A stretch of 64,000 bases of DNA from Beverwykella pulmonaria (Eukaryota > Ascomycota > Dothideomycetes > Pleosporales > Melanommataceae). The notes beneath the pieces are model-generated. The model saw nothing but the letters and a program-made list of their open reading frames with translations. It was not told where the DNA came from and did no database searches. A program made the translations under genes and the position numbers. The stretch is from the NCBI GenBank assembly GCA_001599595.1, contig BCHH01000009.1, forward strand, positions 112,099 to 176,098. The letters are read 5' to 3'. Shown here one piece after another: positions 1 to 9,777 of this stretch (positions within the stretch are counted from its first letter, which is position 1; each line of letters starts with the position of its first letter).

Positions 1-20
1 TCTCGTGGCAAATATAACTA

Positions 21-193
21 CAGTCAACTCCCGTTTATACGATCTCCGGTTGGCCGATATTTTCACTTAACGGTTCGCGCGTCCTAGCCAAAATTGCTTA
101 AAACCAACGATTAACGCTCTCAATAGACCGATAATTCAGATATCCGATCAAAATTGTCTGCCAAAATTGTATCGTATAACCGGGAGTTGACTG
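21..193. mobile_element. 173-bp Tc1/mariner-pogo-type MITE
   Basis: Both ends carry the inverted repeat CAGTCAACTCCCG. It continues inward with one mismatch into TTATACGAT. The element is flanked by TA on each side (19-20 and 194-195), the target duplication of Tc1/mariner and pogo elements. It is too short to encode a transposase, so it would be a non-autonomous miniature element. Ends and flanks are seen directly; the family assignment rests on the TA duplication and the CAGT terminus. Confidence 0.75.
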
Positions 194-195
194 TA

Positions 196-983
196 GACAT
201 AGTCGATCCAAGCGCCATATTTTGTCTTCGTTGTTGAATGTTGTGTTCCTACTTATCTACCTTGCCGGCTCCAAAACACTAGACCGTTGACGTGTTTGTA
301 TATAATCGACTCACTTAACGTTTTCCCGAGTACGAATAAAGTTTCGAGCTACAAGTCTCTGTATCCGATGATCTTTCCCAGAGCAGACCTCCGACGAACC
401 GACTGGACTGGGAAAAAAGCGCGGCTCGCGCAGTACACTGAACCGTGGAATCTTCAATGCACATGAGTAAATAAACGAAGTCGGATGTGAATACACAATA
501 GGAAGCATACTCGTTGCGATGCTACAATTCTTGTACTGCACTTTGTTACCCCTGGTCAGACGCCTCATGGGTGTACTACGTAGGTGTCTCGCTGGCACAA
601 TGGGTTGGTAGCCCTGCTCACACTCGCATGCGTGCACTTTACTCTCTGGTAGGCGCATGGATGAATTGTTGGAGTAGAGACAAGAACTTTCAATTTTTCA
701 ATGTCACAGATAAGTCCGTTTCTCTTTGGCTTTGTACATGTACCTCACCTCAAATACCTCTCGCTATAGCATAGCATTGCAATTAAAAAGTCGAAATAGA
801 TAGGCCTTGCACAGCTGAGCCTTTCAAGCAACTCGTACATTCGCGAAAAAGCTCTCTAAATTGCTATTAGCTAACATTTCGAAAGTTAAGTCTACGATAT
901 TATGATGGCCTAGAAATAATTCGATATCTGCCCCGATGGGTTCCAGGCCCTAGAAACAACCCATTCATGTCATCATGATTAGT
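196..983. other. Gene-free stretch
   Basis: Only short unsupported open frames on both strands. I see no intron signals, no conserved motif and no strong repeat here. Confidence 0.5.
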
Positions 984-991
984 GCTTGCGC

Positions 992-1479
992 CAGCGCTGA
1001 CAACAGTCCGTAATACGGCCCGTAGAATACGGCCCATACATGGTTTTACTCCGTAGGTAGCGTAGTGAGGAGGCAACCGTAAAAGGGACCGTAGCGTACT
1101 GAATTTGAAGCCGTATTACGGCTATACGGTTCCCGATTAGGAAGGAGACATATCAGCTGAAGAGAGACACCGTGCCGAGCTACCTCGAAGACCTGACTGT
1201 TTATATAACAAAAAAGGAGGCAGAGGAGGTGTCGGCCGACGACGTGGCCGGCGTGCGGGACCTCGACGACGATGCTCCCAAAACCCTCAACTAGACCTCC
1301 TTCCTAATTAGGAAATTTGGATATGTTACCGGCCGTAGAAGCTTCAAATCAACCTCTACGGCGTACCATCCGTTCCGTACAAGCGCTCTAAGCGTAGCGT
1401 CCGTATAGTAATTGCTAACAACCGTACCGTAACAGTAGCAGGCATCACCGAGCCGTATTACCGACTGTTGTCAGCGCTG
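992..1479. mobile_element. 488-bp hAT-type MITE with 8-bp target duplication
   Basis: The left end CAGCGCTGACAACAGTC continues as a 28-bp terminal inverted repeat matching the right end (about 1452-1479) with one mismatch. The 8-bp direct repeat GCTTGCGC flanks it exactly at 984-991 and 1480-1487. An 8-bp duplication plus CAG termini is the hAT signature. The interior is rich in short CGTA-type repeats. It also holds an inner 12-bp inverted repeat, ATTAGGAAGGAG (1136-1147) and its complement (1297-1308), bracketing an open reading segment that ends in TAG at 1294. No transposase is present, so it is non-autonomous. It shares termini of the CAGCG type with the element at 12941-13544. Confidence 0.85.
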
Positions 1480-1619
1480 GCTTGCGCCCTACAACGCACT
1501 TCAACGAATAGAGATGGGAACTGAACTCCTCTATTTTACACCACCCAATCGATCCTCCCCTCGCCTTAGAGAAAACACTTACTTCGCACTCTCCTCTTGT
1601 AGTCTTCTAATCATCATTG

Positions 1620-2649
1620 GACATGATCCCTATTCTAAACCTCCTTGACTCTGACATCCTCCTCCACCTTCCCAAGCATGGAAGACCCAATATCTCGATC
1701 GCAAAACTTGCGGGTACGCCTGTGGTACATCGCCTCCGCTACATTCCCAGTTTACAGACTGCCAGCGACCCAGACGCCGAGGAACACGCTCTCAGTTCTG
1801 GTGGGAACAATGATTTGCGGGTCAGGGGGAGTAATACGATGGGTGGAAGGTGGAATAGGAGGAGCGAGATATGGAGAGGCAGCTATGGAGGAAGGAACGG
1901 ATGAGAATCATGCCTTGACCTTTGGGACCAACGCTAACCTCCGGAAGGATGTTCAAATAGAACTCCAAACATCCCTGTCAGATTCCTTTTCAGGGTTCGT
2001 CAGAGAAGATACTGCAAAGGTCTTGATACGTGGGCGAGAAGACATCAACGAGTTTACACGCTCCAATATACTGCTCCCGAGTCCATTTCTCAGGTTTACC
2101 GCAAAGCGGCTCCTAGATTATGAGGGGCTGGGTGGTGTTAGACCGGATGTGTCGAAAGTAGAGAAGGGATGGAACTTCGTGGATGATTTCGGGAGGCGTG
2201 GCGTGGAAGTGGATAACTTTTGCGTAGAAGGGCGTGCTTAGTAAGTTTACCAGGTGGCCTTGAGAAGGGTAGAGGACTACATTGTATTTCCATCAGTCAC
2301 CATCCTCTCTTATAATCTCGTTTATATACTGAAGACATACAACCACTTTCTCATACCTCGAGGACCAAGTTGGTGCCCATTTTTGTATTTTGCCTTCGGC
2401 TGTCTTGGGGGAATCAGGGCCGTGGACGACAAGTATTCCCACAATAGAAGGGTTTGGGGTGAAGAGGCGTGCGCCGAGGGTGAAGTAGGCACTGGAACTG
2501 CTGACAATGTTGCAGAGAGGGGGTACGGAGGGGATGTGGAGGGTTTCGAGAACGAATGAACTGAGGGAGATGCCAGATATGTATAGTGGAGGAGGAGAGG
2601 TTCGCATTTTGGTGAGGTGAGATATGGTAGTGAGAACAAGGTTCAGCAT
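1620..2649 (-). pseudogene. Decayed MAK32-like PfkB-family kinase
   Basis: Read on the minus strand in shifting frames, this matches the fungal MAK32-like branch of PfkB carbohydrate kinases. Near 2600-2480 the N-terminal beta strand and ALGARLF-like block are visible as AYFTLGARLF. The segment KLVDVFSPTYQDL near 2020-2060 is the usual VDV-SPN-EL block. FLGVWVAG plus TGNVAEA near 1730-1790 is the anion-hole helix region (family DPTGxGNxFLG). ASFAIEILGLP lies near 1680-1720. Stops and at least two frameshifts separate these blocks. The glycine-rich GGSG of the family reads SSSS, each change being a CG-to-CA transition. The gene is dead. Frames were followed by eye, so exact limits are approximate. 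Confidence 0.75.
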
Positions 2650-2871
2650 GGATGTTGGCGGAGAATTGGGGTTGTGGAAAACAGTGTTGTTGAAGGAGTG
2701 GATCAGGAGAGGGAATGGACTCGCGTTGGTACTGAATTGCTGACTTTAGTTGCCTAGGTAGGTGGTAAACCATTCATCGCGATAACAGATTAAGAGAAAC
2801 AAGCCGTCGATTACCATCTTCCTTCCCCCTTTCCCGGAGTCGAAACGGTGAATAGACTGCCTCAAATAGCT

Positions 2872-4017
2872 CTAGTACGGATTAAACATCCAATCCTCGG
2901 GACTAAAAAAGACCTCAAACTCAACACCACCAAAAACACCAATCGCAGGGAACAAATCGCGCTCCCCCTTCAACCCGTCCGCGCCTCCCTCACTCCTCTC
3001 ATCCAACTCCAAATTTCCATCCCAGCCTCCCTCCTTCCGCCCATCCCTCGTAAAGAATACATCGATATCCAACACTTGTGCCTGCTGACTCTGCTCATAA
3101 CTCGGCGGATGTCTCGGCGGCGCAAACGTGATCCCTATCCCCACCGTCTCACCGGCCTTAAACGCAGTTGTAAAATCGACACCGCCCCAGGTATCATTAA
3201 CATATCTCCTCCCATCATCGCCATGCACGCCCAAACTACCACGCTGCCACCCCGGAAGCCGGAAGGTCGGATACGGAGGCGCGACGTACCCGATCGCAAT
3301 ACCGGCGTCCGCTTCTTCCAAGGACGCCCCCCCGCGGCCCACGCCCGTAACCTTGAGCTCGAAGTACACCGTCTTCGGTCTCTGCGTGCTTAGTGGCGAG
3401 TCCCAGAGCACCGAGTACAGCGGTAGATTCGACAATATACACGCATCCTTGCAATCCGCACGCGTCCTGCATTTCCAATGCCCCGGTTTCCGCTGTGGTA
3501 CCAAATCCCCCATATATGTCGGCGGCCTTAGTAATGAGAGTTGCCCATTCTGGATTGCGGCGTGGGTAGCGGGCGTCAGGTTTTGCGGCGGCCAGAGGGG
3601 GTTTGATTCAGTCCAGGCGAAGGCGCGGTTACCTTCTTCCATGGTAGAGTTTGCGGTCGGCGAGCTGTCGTACCCGATAGAGGGTGGGGGTGGAAGGAGT
3701 GAGGTGTCCGGGATTACCGTCCAGTCGTGATATGGTGGTGGGTCCCAGCTTGGTGCTGGTTGGGAGGGGAATTGGTATGAGGGAGGTGGGCCAGGTGGAG
3801 GGGCGTAGGAGGAGAGAGCGGAGGCTTGGTGTGGTGGCAGGCCTGGTGGATGCTGGTGCGTCTTCTCGTCGCCAACATTATGCTGTTGGTACTGCGTTGG
3901 AGGTGTGTAGAACGGATTGCTGGGGTGGAACTGCGTTTGCTGTTGCTGGTTTCCTGACGAAGATCCCGCGGAAGACTGCTCCACGTTCTTCAGCTTCTCT
4001 TTTAGCTTCTTGAACAT
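2872..4017 (-). CDS. SPRY-domain protein with proline-rich N-terminus
   Basis: A single-exon protein of 381 residues counted from the ATG at 4017; an upstream extension would need a TTG start. Residues 1-25 are a lysine-rich amphipathic stretch. About 30-140 is low-complexity Q/P-rich sequence with PPPY and PPPSY motifs, the type bound by Rsp5/NEDD4 WW domains. About 190-381 is a SPRY fold, visible as VYFELKVTG, AGIAIGYVAPPYP, GWQRGSLGVHGDDG, VGIGITF, DVFFTRDG and the C-terminal DLFPAIGVF. Combining SPRY with PPxY recalls the yeast Rsp5 adaptors Ssh4/Ear1, but I see no transmembrane segment, so that role is inference. The upstream neighbour on the same strand ends at 4549. A TATATAAA on the minus strand (4263-4270) lies about 250 bp upstream. 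Confidence 0.85.
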   Translation of the reverse strand: MFKKLKEKLKNVEQSSAGSSSGNQQQQTQFHPSNPFYTPPTQYQQHNVGDEKTHQHPPGLPPHQASALSSYAPPPGPPPSYQFPSQPAPSWDPPPYHDWTVIPDTSLLPPPPSIGYDSSPTANSTMEEGNRAFAWTESNPLWPPQNLTPATHAAIQNGQLSLLRPPTYMGDLVPQRKPGHWKCRTRADCKDACILSNLPLYSVLWDSPLSTQRPKTVYFELKVTGVGRGGASLEEADAGIAIGYVAPPYPTFRLPGWQRGSLGVHGDDGRRYVNDTWGGVDFTTAFKAGETVGIGITFAPPRHPPSYEQSQQAQVLDIDVFFTRDGRKEGGWDGNLELDERSEGGADGLKGERDLFPAIGVFGGVEFEVFFSPEDWMFNPY

Positions 4018-4548
4018 GGTGAAAGGCGATGCCAAGTTACAAAGTAGATGAGCTAGGGTGCACTATTTGCCCTGAAGTCGGAAGTAATATTGAAGTAGAT
4101 CACTCGAAGTTGAAATTGACTGGAATGGAGTGAAGAAATATGATTCACGTTATCATCCAAGACGGCCACAGCAACCGGCAGGAATTTAGTAATAGATGTG
4201 GTTGTGGTTGTGGCTGAGCAAACGCTGGAGCTTCACGAACAAATGCGGTCACGTCGCATAGCTTTATATAGACTAGACCTATCCCAGAGTAGCCTGCTTC
4301 GGTAATAATTGAACTCTTTGTTCATCGGCAGACCCATCTCCACCTTCAACACGCATTCAGCGTTACTGTCTCGATCCTGAAATGCCCCGTCTGATTAACG
4401 TGCATGTATCCTATCGTATAATAAACTATAATATGTAGAGGCGCACGCTAATGGGCTGGATATAAGGGACGCTAGATATTCGCAATGCAATGAAAGATGC
4501 CAAAACCCTGAGAAACCTGAACCTGAACTAAGTCAGTCTATACAAATG
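4018..4548. other. Intergenic: promoter of the SPRY gene
   Basis: Between the SPRY gene start and the 3' end of the STB6-like gene on the same strand. A possible TATA box (minus strand, 4263-4270) and a GT-rich patch near 4200 are all I can point to. Confidence 0.4.
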
Positions 4549-7242
4549 TTATCCGGGCGGCCTTCCAATTCCCGTCAATATCCTGAATATCCAATGTGGC
4601 CAGCTCTCCCTCTCCCTATTGACTCCCTCCAATTCTCTGTACCTCGACTCGACATAGTCTACCTGGCGCTCCAGCTCCACGACCCCATCCTCCACATCAT
4701 CGGCCTTGCTCCTTAGCGTATTGATCTCGTAGTCTAGCTTTGCGCCCAGAGTCTCCAGATCGCGCACACTCTCCTGCAGCTGCATCCGCTCGCGCGACAC
4801 AATCTCGTGCGCGTCTTCGCGGAGCGCCTGGTACTCTTCGAGACGAGGGAAGTACATGTCGTCGAGCTCGGCCATGTCTTGATCGGCTTCCATGTTGAGT
4901 TCGTGGACCGAGACTAGACGTGAGTCGACCCATTTCGCATCGATGCTGGAGAGCATAGCCAGGCGGTGGCGGAGGCGCTTGGCGTCTTGGGAGAGGAGTT
5001 GCTGCGTGGCCATCGCGGCGGTTAGTGATGGCGAGGAACTATCTTCAGGCGTGGCGGTAGAGATGCTGCGCCAGGTGAGAATATTCTCTTCCGCGATGCT
5101 GAAAGAGAGGTGGCGCGGCCACCAGTCGTCGTGTCTGGTGTTGGCGTGGTATGGTCCGAGTTGGAGAGAGCTTTGGGTCCGGCGGAGGAGAGTGGGCAGA
5201 TCGAAGGGGTCGTCGGAGGGGAGTATGTCTGCGAGGTCGACACCCCTATAGATTGAGCCTGCAATAGAGTGTTCCATCGTCGGAGGATTGGAAGACTCTT
5301 CGTCTTCTGGCACTGGAGGCTTCTGGACTGGCTCGCTGTTTCCGTCGTCGTGAAGCTGCGATAGTTTCTCTACGCCGTGAGTGCCTCCAGACGCTGGCGT
5401 CTCGACCATTATTCCTGTAAATGAAGGCTCGTAGTTGGTGACGAGATTACGAGGAGAGGTAATAGATTTAGCATTGCTTTGTGGGTCGTCGGTTAATCTT
5501 GGGCCTATAGGAGTCAATGATGCCCGCGAGGTAGTCGTGGCTAGGGAGCTGAAGTCTGATTTTGTGTGAGGAAGAGGAACCCGGCCGTCCTCGTCCTTGG
5601 AGGGTTTCGATTGATGGTTCCGTCGACCGACGACGTCCTTGATGCGGTTGAATCCGCTTCCAGACTCAATCTTCCCTGTTGCTCTCTTGATCGCAGCCCG
5701 CTTTGAGTTTGGGTCCCTCTCTTTCTCGACGCCTTCTGATACTCCAAAGGCCTCGTAATACTTCTTCGTGTCCTCTGTATTCGTGTCGCGTTTGGTGAGA
5801 CTATGGCCCTCTAAAGTGGCTTCTCTCTTCAGCAGCCTTGTCGTATGACTACGCTGCTCATCGGGCGATGCGGATCCGTCTTCTCCCGGCAACCGACTGA
5901 ACATGTCTCCCGACGTCGTTTTGCGAGGCTTTCCATGCCAGAGCCATTTTGCTCGCTCGCCTTGCACAAGCTCAACGAAACGATCAATGTCGACCGTTTC
6001 GATATCGGCAATGCCAGCCTTTTCACCGGCCCCGACCATTCCCATGACCATTTCGCCACCTTTTCCGCCCAGCTCGGCCACAGTGGACTTCAAAGCACGG
6101 GGCATGCCCCAGCCTTCTTTGCTTGCTGCCTTTGCCGTTGCCTTTCGCAGCCTCTCGAGGGTCTGGCGGTCTAGTCTTCGAGTTTTTTGTAATCGTTGTG
6201 TCTTCTGAAAATACGCGATGGCTCGTTTGGTGCTCTCGATATCAAACACATCTTTCGCCACAGGCGCGTTGAAAGCGCTGAGCCGATTCCGTGCTCCCAT
6301 GAGCATCCCTAGCAGCCCAGCAACGGTAGTCGGGCCCAGAATGCCGTCGTGGGGCTCCACAGCGTAGTATTCTGCTCCAAACTCGACCCACCAGTCGTTG
6401 ACGGCCTTCTCGGTAACATCACACAGCAAGCCATCCGCGTACTCGGGCTCCAGCCTCCCAAACATAACCAAAGCGACTTGGCATAGCTTCACAAGCTCAA
6501 TGACAGAGCTGTTCAAAGGTATCTTATCGCTTGTTCGGTACAGCTGGTGGAATTTGGCCTGGGTTGCGCTGCTGGGTGGAGCCAACTTGATTCCCAGTCG
6601 ACCAGAGCAGCCCAGCCTCTTCAGATTCTCGTTTACAAAGAACAGCTCTCGATGCTTGGTCGCATCGCCTTCCGGGATGGGAATGACGGTCAACGAGGAC
6701 GGAAAGCCGCTTAGATTGGTGATCATGAGGGTGCCTTGGCTCGTCTCTTTCCGGCGGGCATGGTACTGGTCCAAGGCCTTGAAGTATATCCTCAGCTGCG
6801 GCGACCAGGACGACTCGTCGGTGGGCACGCTTATAATGCTGCCCCAGACCGAGTCCTTGGGGTCGCCCGTATACGTTGTTATGATGAAGGTGGGATGGGA
6901 GCGGGAGCAAGCCCATTGCTCGACCAGGTAGAGCTCATATCCCTCGAACTTCTGGCGGCGCACGAAGACTTCGGTGGAAGGGTCTTGCTCTAGGTACTTG
7001 AACGCCACGGGGTCGGTCAGAATGAAGCGCTGATGGCCGTTGGAATTCAGAGATTTCGGGGCGGGCTCGCCTGCGGCGGAGACGATGTCGACGGGAGCGG
7101 GCTTCATCTGCTCGGGTCGGAAGGCGGCCGTGGTCGTGGTGCTCTTGCTCGAAGGCGAGGTCTGGAGTCGGGGGATGCGCCTGCGGAGCTCCTGCTCGAT
7201 GTCGGGACGCGAGGGGGGCGCGACAGGCAGATGGGACGACAT
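4549..7242 (-). CDS. STB6-like Sin3-binding family protein
   Basis: An intronless 897-residue protein. Roughly residues 70-400 match the conserved N-terminal region of fungal Stb2/Stb6-type proteins, which bind the Sin3 histone-deacetylase scaffold in yeast. Recognisable blocks are RFILTDPVAFKYLEQD, GYELYLVEQWACSR and the DGILGPTTVAGLLGMLMGARNR segment (given here only as landmarks), followed by a basic helix. About 430-690 is disordered and charged. About 790-880 is a long coiled coil rich in E, L and R (EYQALREDAHEIVSRERMQL). The C-terminus ends in a short hydrophobic WIFRILTGIG. The start codon at 7242 is the first ATG of the open frame. It faces the RMD5 gene across about 540 bp, probably a shared bidirectional promoter. 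The nuclear role is inferred from the yeast family. Confidence 0.8.
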   Translation of the reverse strand: MSSHLPVAPPSRPDIEQELRRRIPRLQTSPSSKSTTTTAAFRPEQMKPAPVDIVSAAGEPAPKSLNSNGHQRFILTDPVAFKYLEQDPSTEVFVRRQKFEGYELYLVEQWACSRSHPTFIITTYTGDPKDSVWGSIISVPTDESSWSPQLRIYFKALDQYHARRKETSQGTLMITNLSGFPSSLTVIPIPEGDATKHRELFFVNENLKRLGCSGRLGIKLAPPSSATQAKFHQLYRTSDKIPLNSSVIELVKLCQVALVMFGRLEPEYADGLLCDVTEKAVNDWWVEFGAEYYAVEPHDGILGPTTVAGLLGMLMGARNRLSAFNAPVAKDVFDIESTKRAIAYFQKTQRLQKTRRLDRQTLERLRKATAKAASKEGWGMPRALKSTVAELGGKGGEMVMGMVGAGEKAGIADIETVDIDRFVELVQGERAKWLWHGKPRKTTSGDMFSRLPGEDGSASPDEQRSHTTRLLKREATLEGHSLTKRDTNTEDTKKYYEAFGVSEGVEKERDPNSKRAAIKRATGKIESGSGFNRIKDVVGRRNHQSKPSKDEDGRVPLPHTKSDFSSLATTTSRASLTPIGPRLTDDPQSNAKSITSPRNLVTNYEPSFTGIMVETPASGGTHGVEKLSQLHDDGNSEPVQKPPVPEDEESSNPPTMEHSIAGSIYRGVDLADILPSDDPFDLPTLLRRTQSSLQLGPYHANTRHDDWWPRHLSFSIAEENILTWRSISTATPEDSSSPSLTAAMATQQLLSQDAKRLRHRLAMLSSIDAKWVDSRLVSVHELNMEADQDMAELDDMYFPRLEEYQALREDAHEIVSRERMQLQESVRDLETLGAKLDYEINTLRSKADDVEDGVVELERQVDYVESRYRELEGVNRERESWPHWIFRILTGIGRPPG

Positions 7243-7780
7243 GGCGGCGGTGATCTAGCCGCGAAATGAGGAAATAATAGTTCAGCTCGTGCAAAATTAC
7301 GGTATGAGGCTTCAGGAGGGCGCCTGCTTCATCGTCTCGGCCGGCTGCCCGCAGACCCGCGAGCGGAGGGCGTGGAGAGAACAGCGGAGCGGGATCGCGT
7401 TCTCGAGAGGGGCATGGTTCTAGCAGGGCCTTGCTGCGATGCGCATGGGAGAAGCTTCACAGCGACCCGCGGAGGGCACGGTATTACAGAGGATAGGAGG
7501 TTGGTTGGAGCTTGGATGGGCCGGCGGTCGTGCCTTGTTCGTTTCGTTCCCCACGTCACTTGTCACTCCACGACCCCTGCTCCGATCTCCAACCCCATCG
7601 CAGCTCCGTCCTCAACACCAACCCCAAACGCCTGCGCGCCTGAGATGGCCGTACCACACAGGACGTGCCTCGAATACAGCCCTCTATACCTCGCCGCTCG
7701 ATTCTCCTCCGCCAGCCTAACAATCGCTCGCTTGTAGCCCCGCCCGCCGCTCGGAGCGCTCGCCTCCGCCGCCGACCGCC
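7243..7780. promoter_or_regulatory. Divergent intergenic region between STB6-like and RMD5
   Basis: 538 bp between two divergently transcribed conserved genes. It is moderately GC-rich with C/T-rich runs before the RMD5 ATG, as is common in fungal promoters. No single binding site is convincing. Confidence 0.5.
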
Positions 7781-9203
7781 ATGGACGACCTCAAAGAGCA
7801 GATAGAGCTCCTCGAGAGCACCGACAACCTCTCCGCGAGCATAAACGATGTGCAACGGGCGATTGATCTCCTGACTGCAGCTCGCGCTAAGATCGCGGCA
7901 GGTCTGTCGTCTTATCGCCACTCCACCATGCAGTCGATGCTAACCACCACCACCACAGATCCCCAGACAGCGCCCTTGACGCTCGCCAAGCTCCACGACC
8001 CGCTTAAGAAGACCATGGACGCAGCCCAAAAGGACCTAAAGCCCATATACAGCGGCCTGAACAAGTACAGCCGTGCGCTGGACAAGGTAGCTTGCTGCCC
8101 TCTCGCCAGACTTCCCAGCGGATGAGATGGTACTGACACATGTTCTCAGAAATTCAAAGACAAGCCCCTCCCAGCGGCCGAAAACGATGCGCTCTCCTCC
8201 CATCCGCACCTCATCAACCGAGCTATAGCGATGCACCTCCTCCGCGAGGGCCAGTTCTCCGTAGCGACCACCTTCATCGAGGAAGCCAAGCAGAAACCTC
8301 CGCGGCCCGAACCTACTCCCGGCACTCCCAACCCGTACGCACCGGAGGCATGGGGAAATGACAGCTTAAGTGGCACGTTCAACTCCGCGGAGCTGCAGTC
8401 GCAGTTCTCCGAGATGTACCACATCCTGCACGAGCTTCGGCAGCAGAAAAATCTGAGCCCGGCTATCGAGTGGGCTCGGTATCGGAGCAACCTGCTGGAA
8501 GCTCGGGGGAGCAACTTGGAGTTTGAGCTCTGTCGCCTCCGATTCGTATGTTTGTTCGTTGGCCGCGACGAAGACGGTGTCATTGCAGAGTCCGAAGACG
8601 GACCGCTTCGGGCGTGGGAATATGCGCGACACGAATTCGCCCCGTTCCAAAACCGATATGCAAGAGAGATCCAGAAGCTCATAGGAGCCATGGCATTTTA
8701 CACCAATGTCCAAGAGTCGCCGTATAAGCGATATTTCTACAATGACTCGGCGTGGGAAGAAGTGGCCGCGTCCTTCACGCGAGAATTCTGCTCTTTGCTC
8801 GGGCTTTCGGCAGACTCGCCGCTCTACATCGCCGCCACAGCAGGCGCCATTGCCCTCCCGACACTGCTCAAGCTGCAGAACATTATGAAAGAGAAGCGAA
8901 CGGAATGGACGACGCAGAACGAGTTGCCGGTACGCCGGCCCATATCCAATGGGCTACTTTGTGCTATGACTGACAGTGTGCTAGGTCGAAATCCCTCTGC
9001 CTCCGTCCTACCATTTCCACTCCATCTTTGTCTGCCCAGTCTCCAAAGAGCAATCGACCGACTCAAATCCGCCTATGATGATGCCATGTGGTCATGTCAT
9101 CGCTCACGAGTCACTCGAGAAGTTAAGTAAAGGTTCCAGGTTCAAATGCCCGTACTGTCCCGGTGAGTCGCACCCCCGGGATGCAAAGAAGGTGTTTCTG
9201 TAG
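7781..9203 (+). CDS. RMD5: RMD5/Gid2-type E3 ubiquitin ligase subunit
   Basis: Three exons (7781-8086, 8150-8929, 8985-9203) give a 434-residue protein; all junctions are in frame with GT-AG introns of 63 and 55 bp. The N-terminus is coiled coil. A LisH/CTLH-type helical region follows ([20 protein letters not shown], then [22 protein letters not shown]) with the CRA region after it. The C-terminus is the degenerate GID-type RING: C379, C397-G-H399, C417-P-Y-C420. In yeast this subunit forms the catalytic RING pair of the GID/CTLH ligase that degrades gluconeogenic enzymes. The length is close to the family's usual length. FKCPYCP and the [12 protein letters not shown] block are the strongest identifiers. 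All expected domains are present, so I consider it functional. Confidence 0.92.
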
Positions 9204-9777
9204 CGACGGACCAAGTGATCTTCCCAGCATTCGAATTGGCGCTATGGACACGGATATAGGGACTGGGAACATGGGGTCGGACGGCGTTCTGGATGATTTC
9301 TCTCTCTATTGCATTGTGAGCCAAGGGCCGGGTCGGGCTGTTTCTCTTGTCGTAGGAGGTGACCCTTTCCTCAACTAGATACCACGCAGAATGTTCATAC
9401 TAGTACCTCAGCCGAACTAACCGAACATGAATTATCTCGAGAACGCTGTCCACAGTCCGAATAGTGACTATTGGTTCAGTACAGATAGTCTGCGTATTAG
9501 CATGTCTGAGGAGGACTCGCAGGGTACTCAACCAACTCCAAGCAACAGGCAAAATGACACACTGGGCCCTACGAAGCCCTCCTTTGTCTGCTAACAGAGC
9601 CTTCATAACATTGAAGAAATACCCGTTGTATGTGACAAGTTGTTGTTCTCGAGGTCGCTAGCGCATACTAGCGCAGTTAGCCTTTCACCAAAAGGCCCGA
9701 GCGTCCTAGTCACCACTCATGCGCCTTCGCCGACCCAGCAAACACCACGCGCGCACCATGCCTCCCTGAACACAACA
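9204..9777. other. Intergenic, no gene seen
   Basis: Short unsupported frames only. It includes the likely terminator side of RMD5 and the promoter of the next gene. Confidence 0.5.

Noticed and set aside
311..774. Overlapping frames of 86 and 115 codons on opposite strands
   Set aside because: No recognisable motif, no introns and no codon pattern; likely chance frames in a repeat-flanked region.
1645..2241. 198-codon plus-strand frame
   Set aside because: It is the antisense of the MAK32-like relic, whose minus-strand blocks match a known family in order.
9640..9777. 46-residue upstream extension of the metallo-beta-lactamase-like protein
   Set aside because: Low-complexity and without conserved features; the ATG at 9778 fits better, though a targeting peptide is not excluded.
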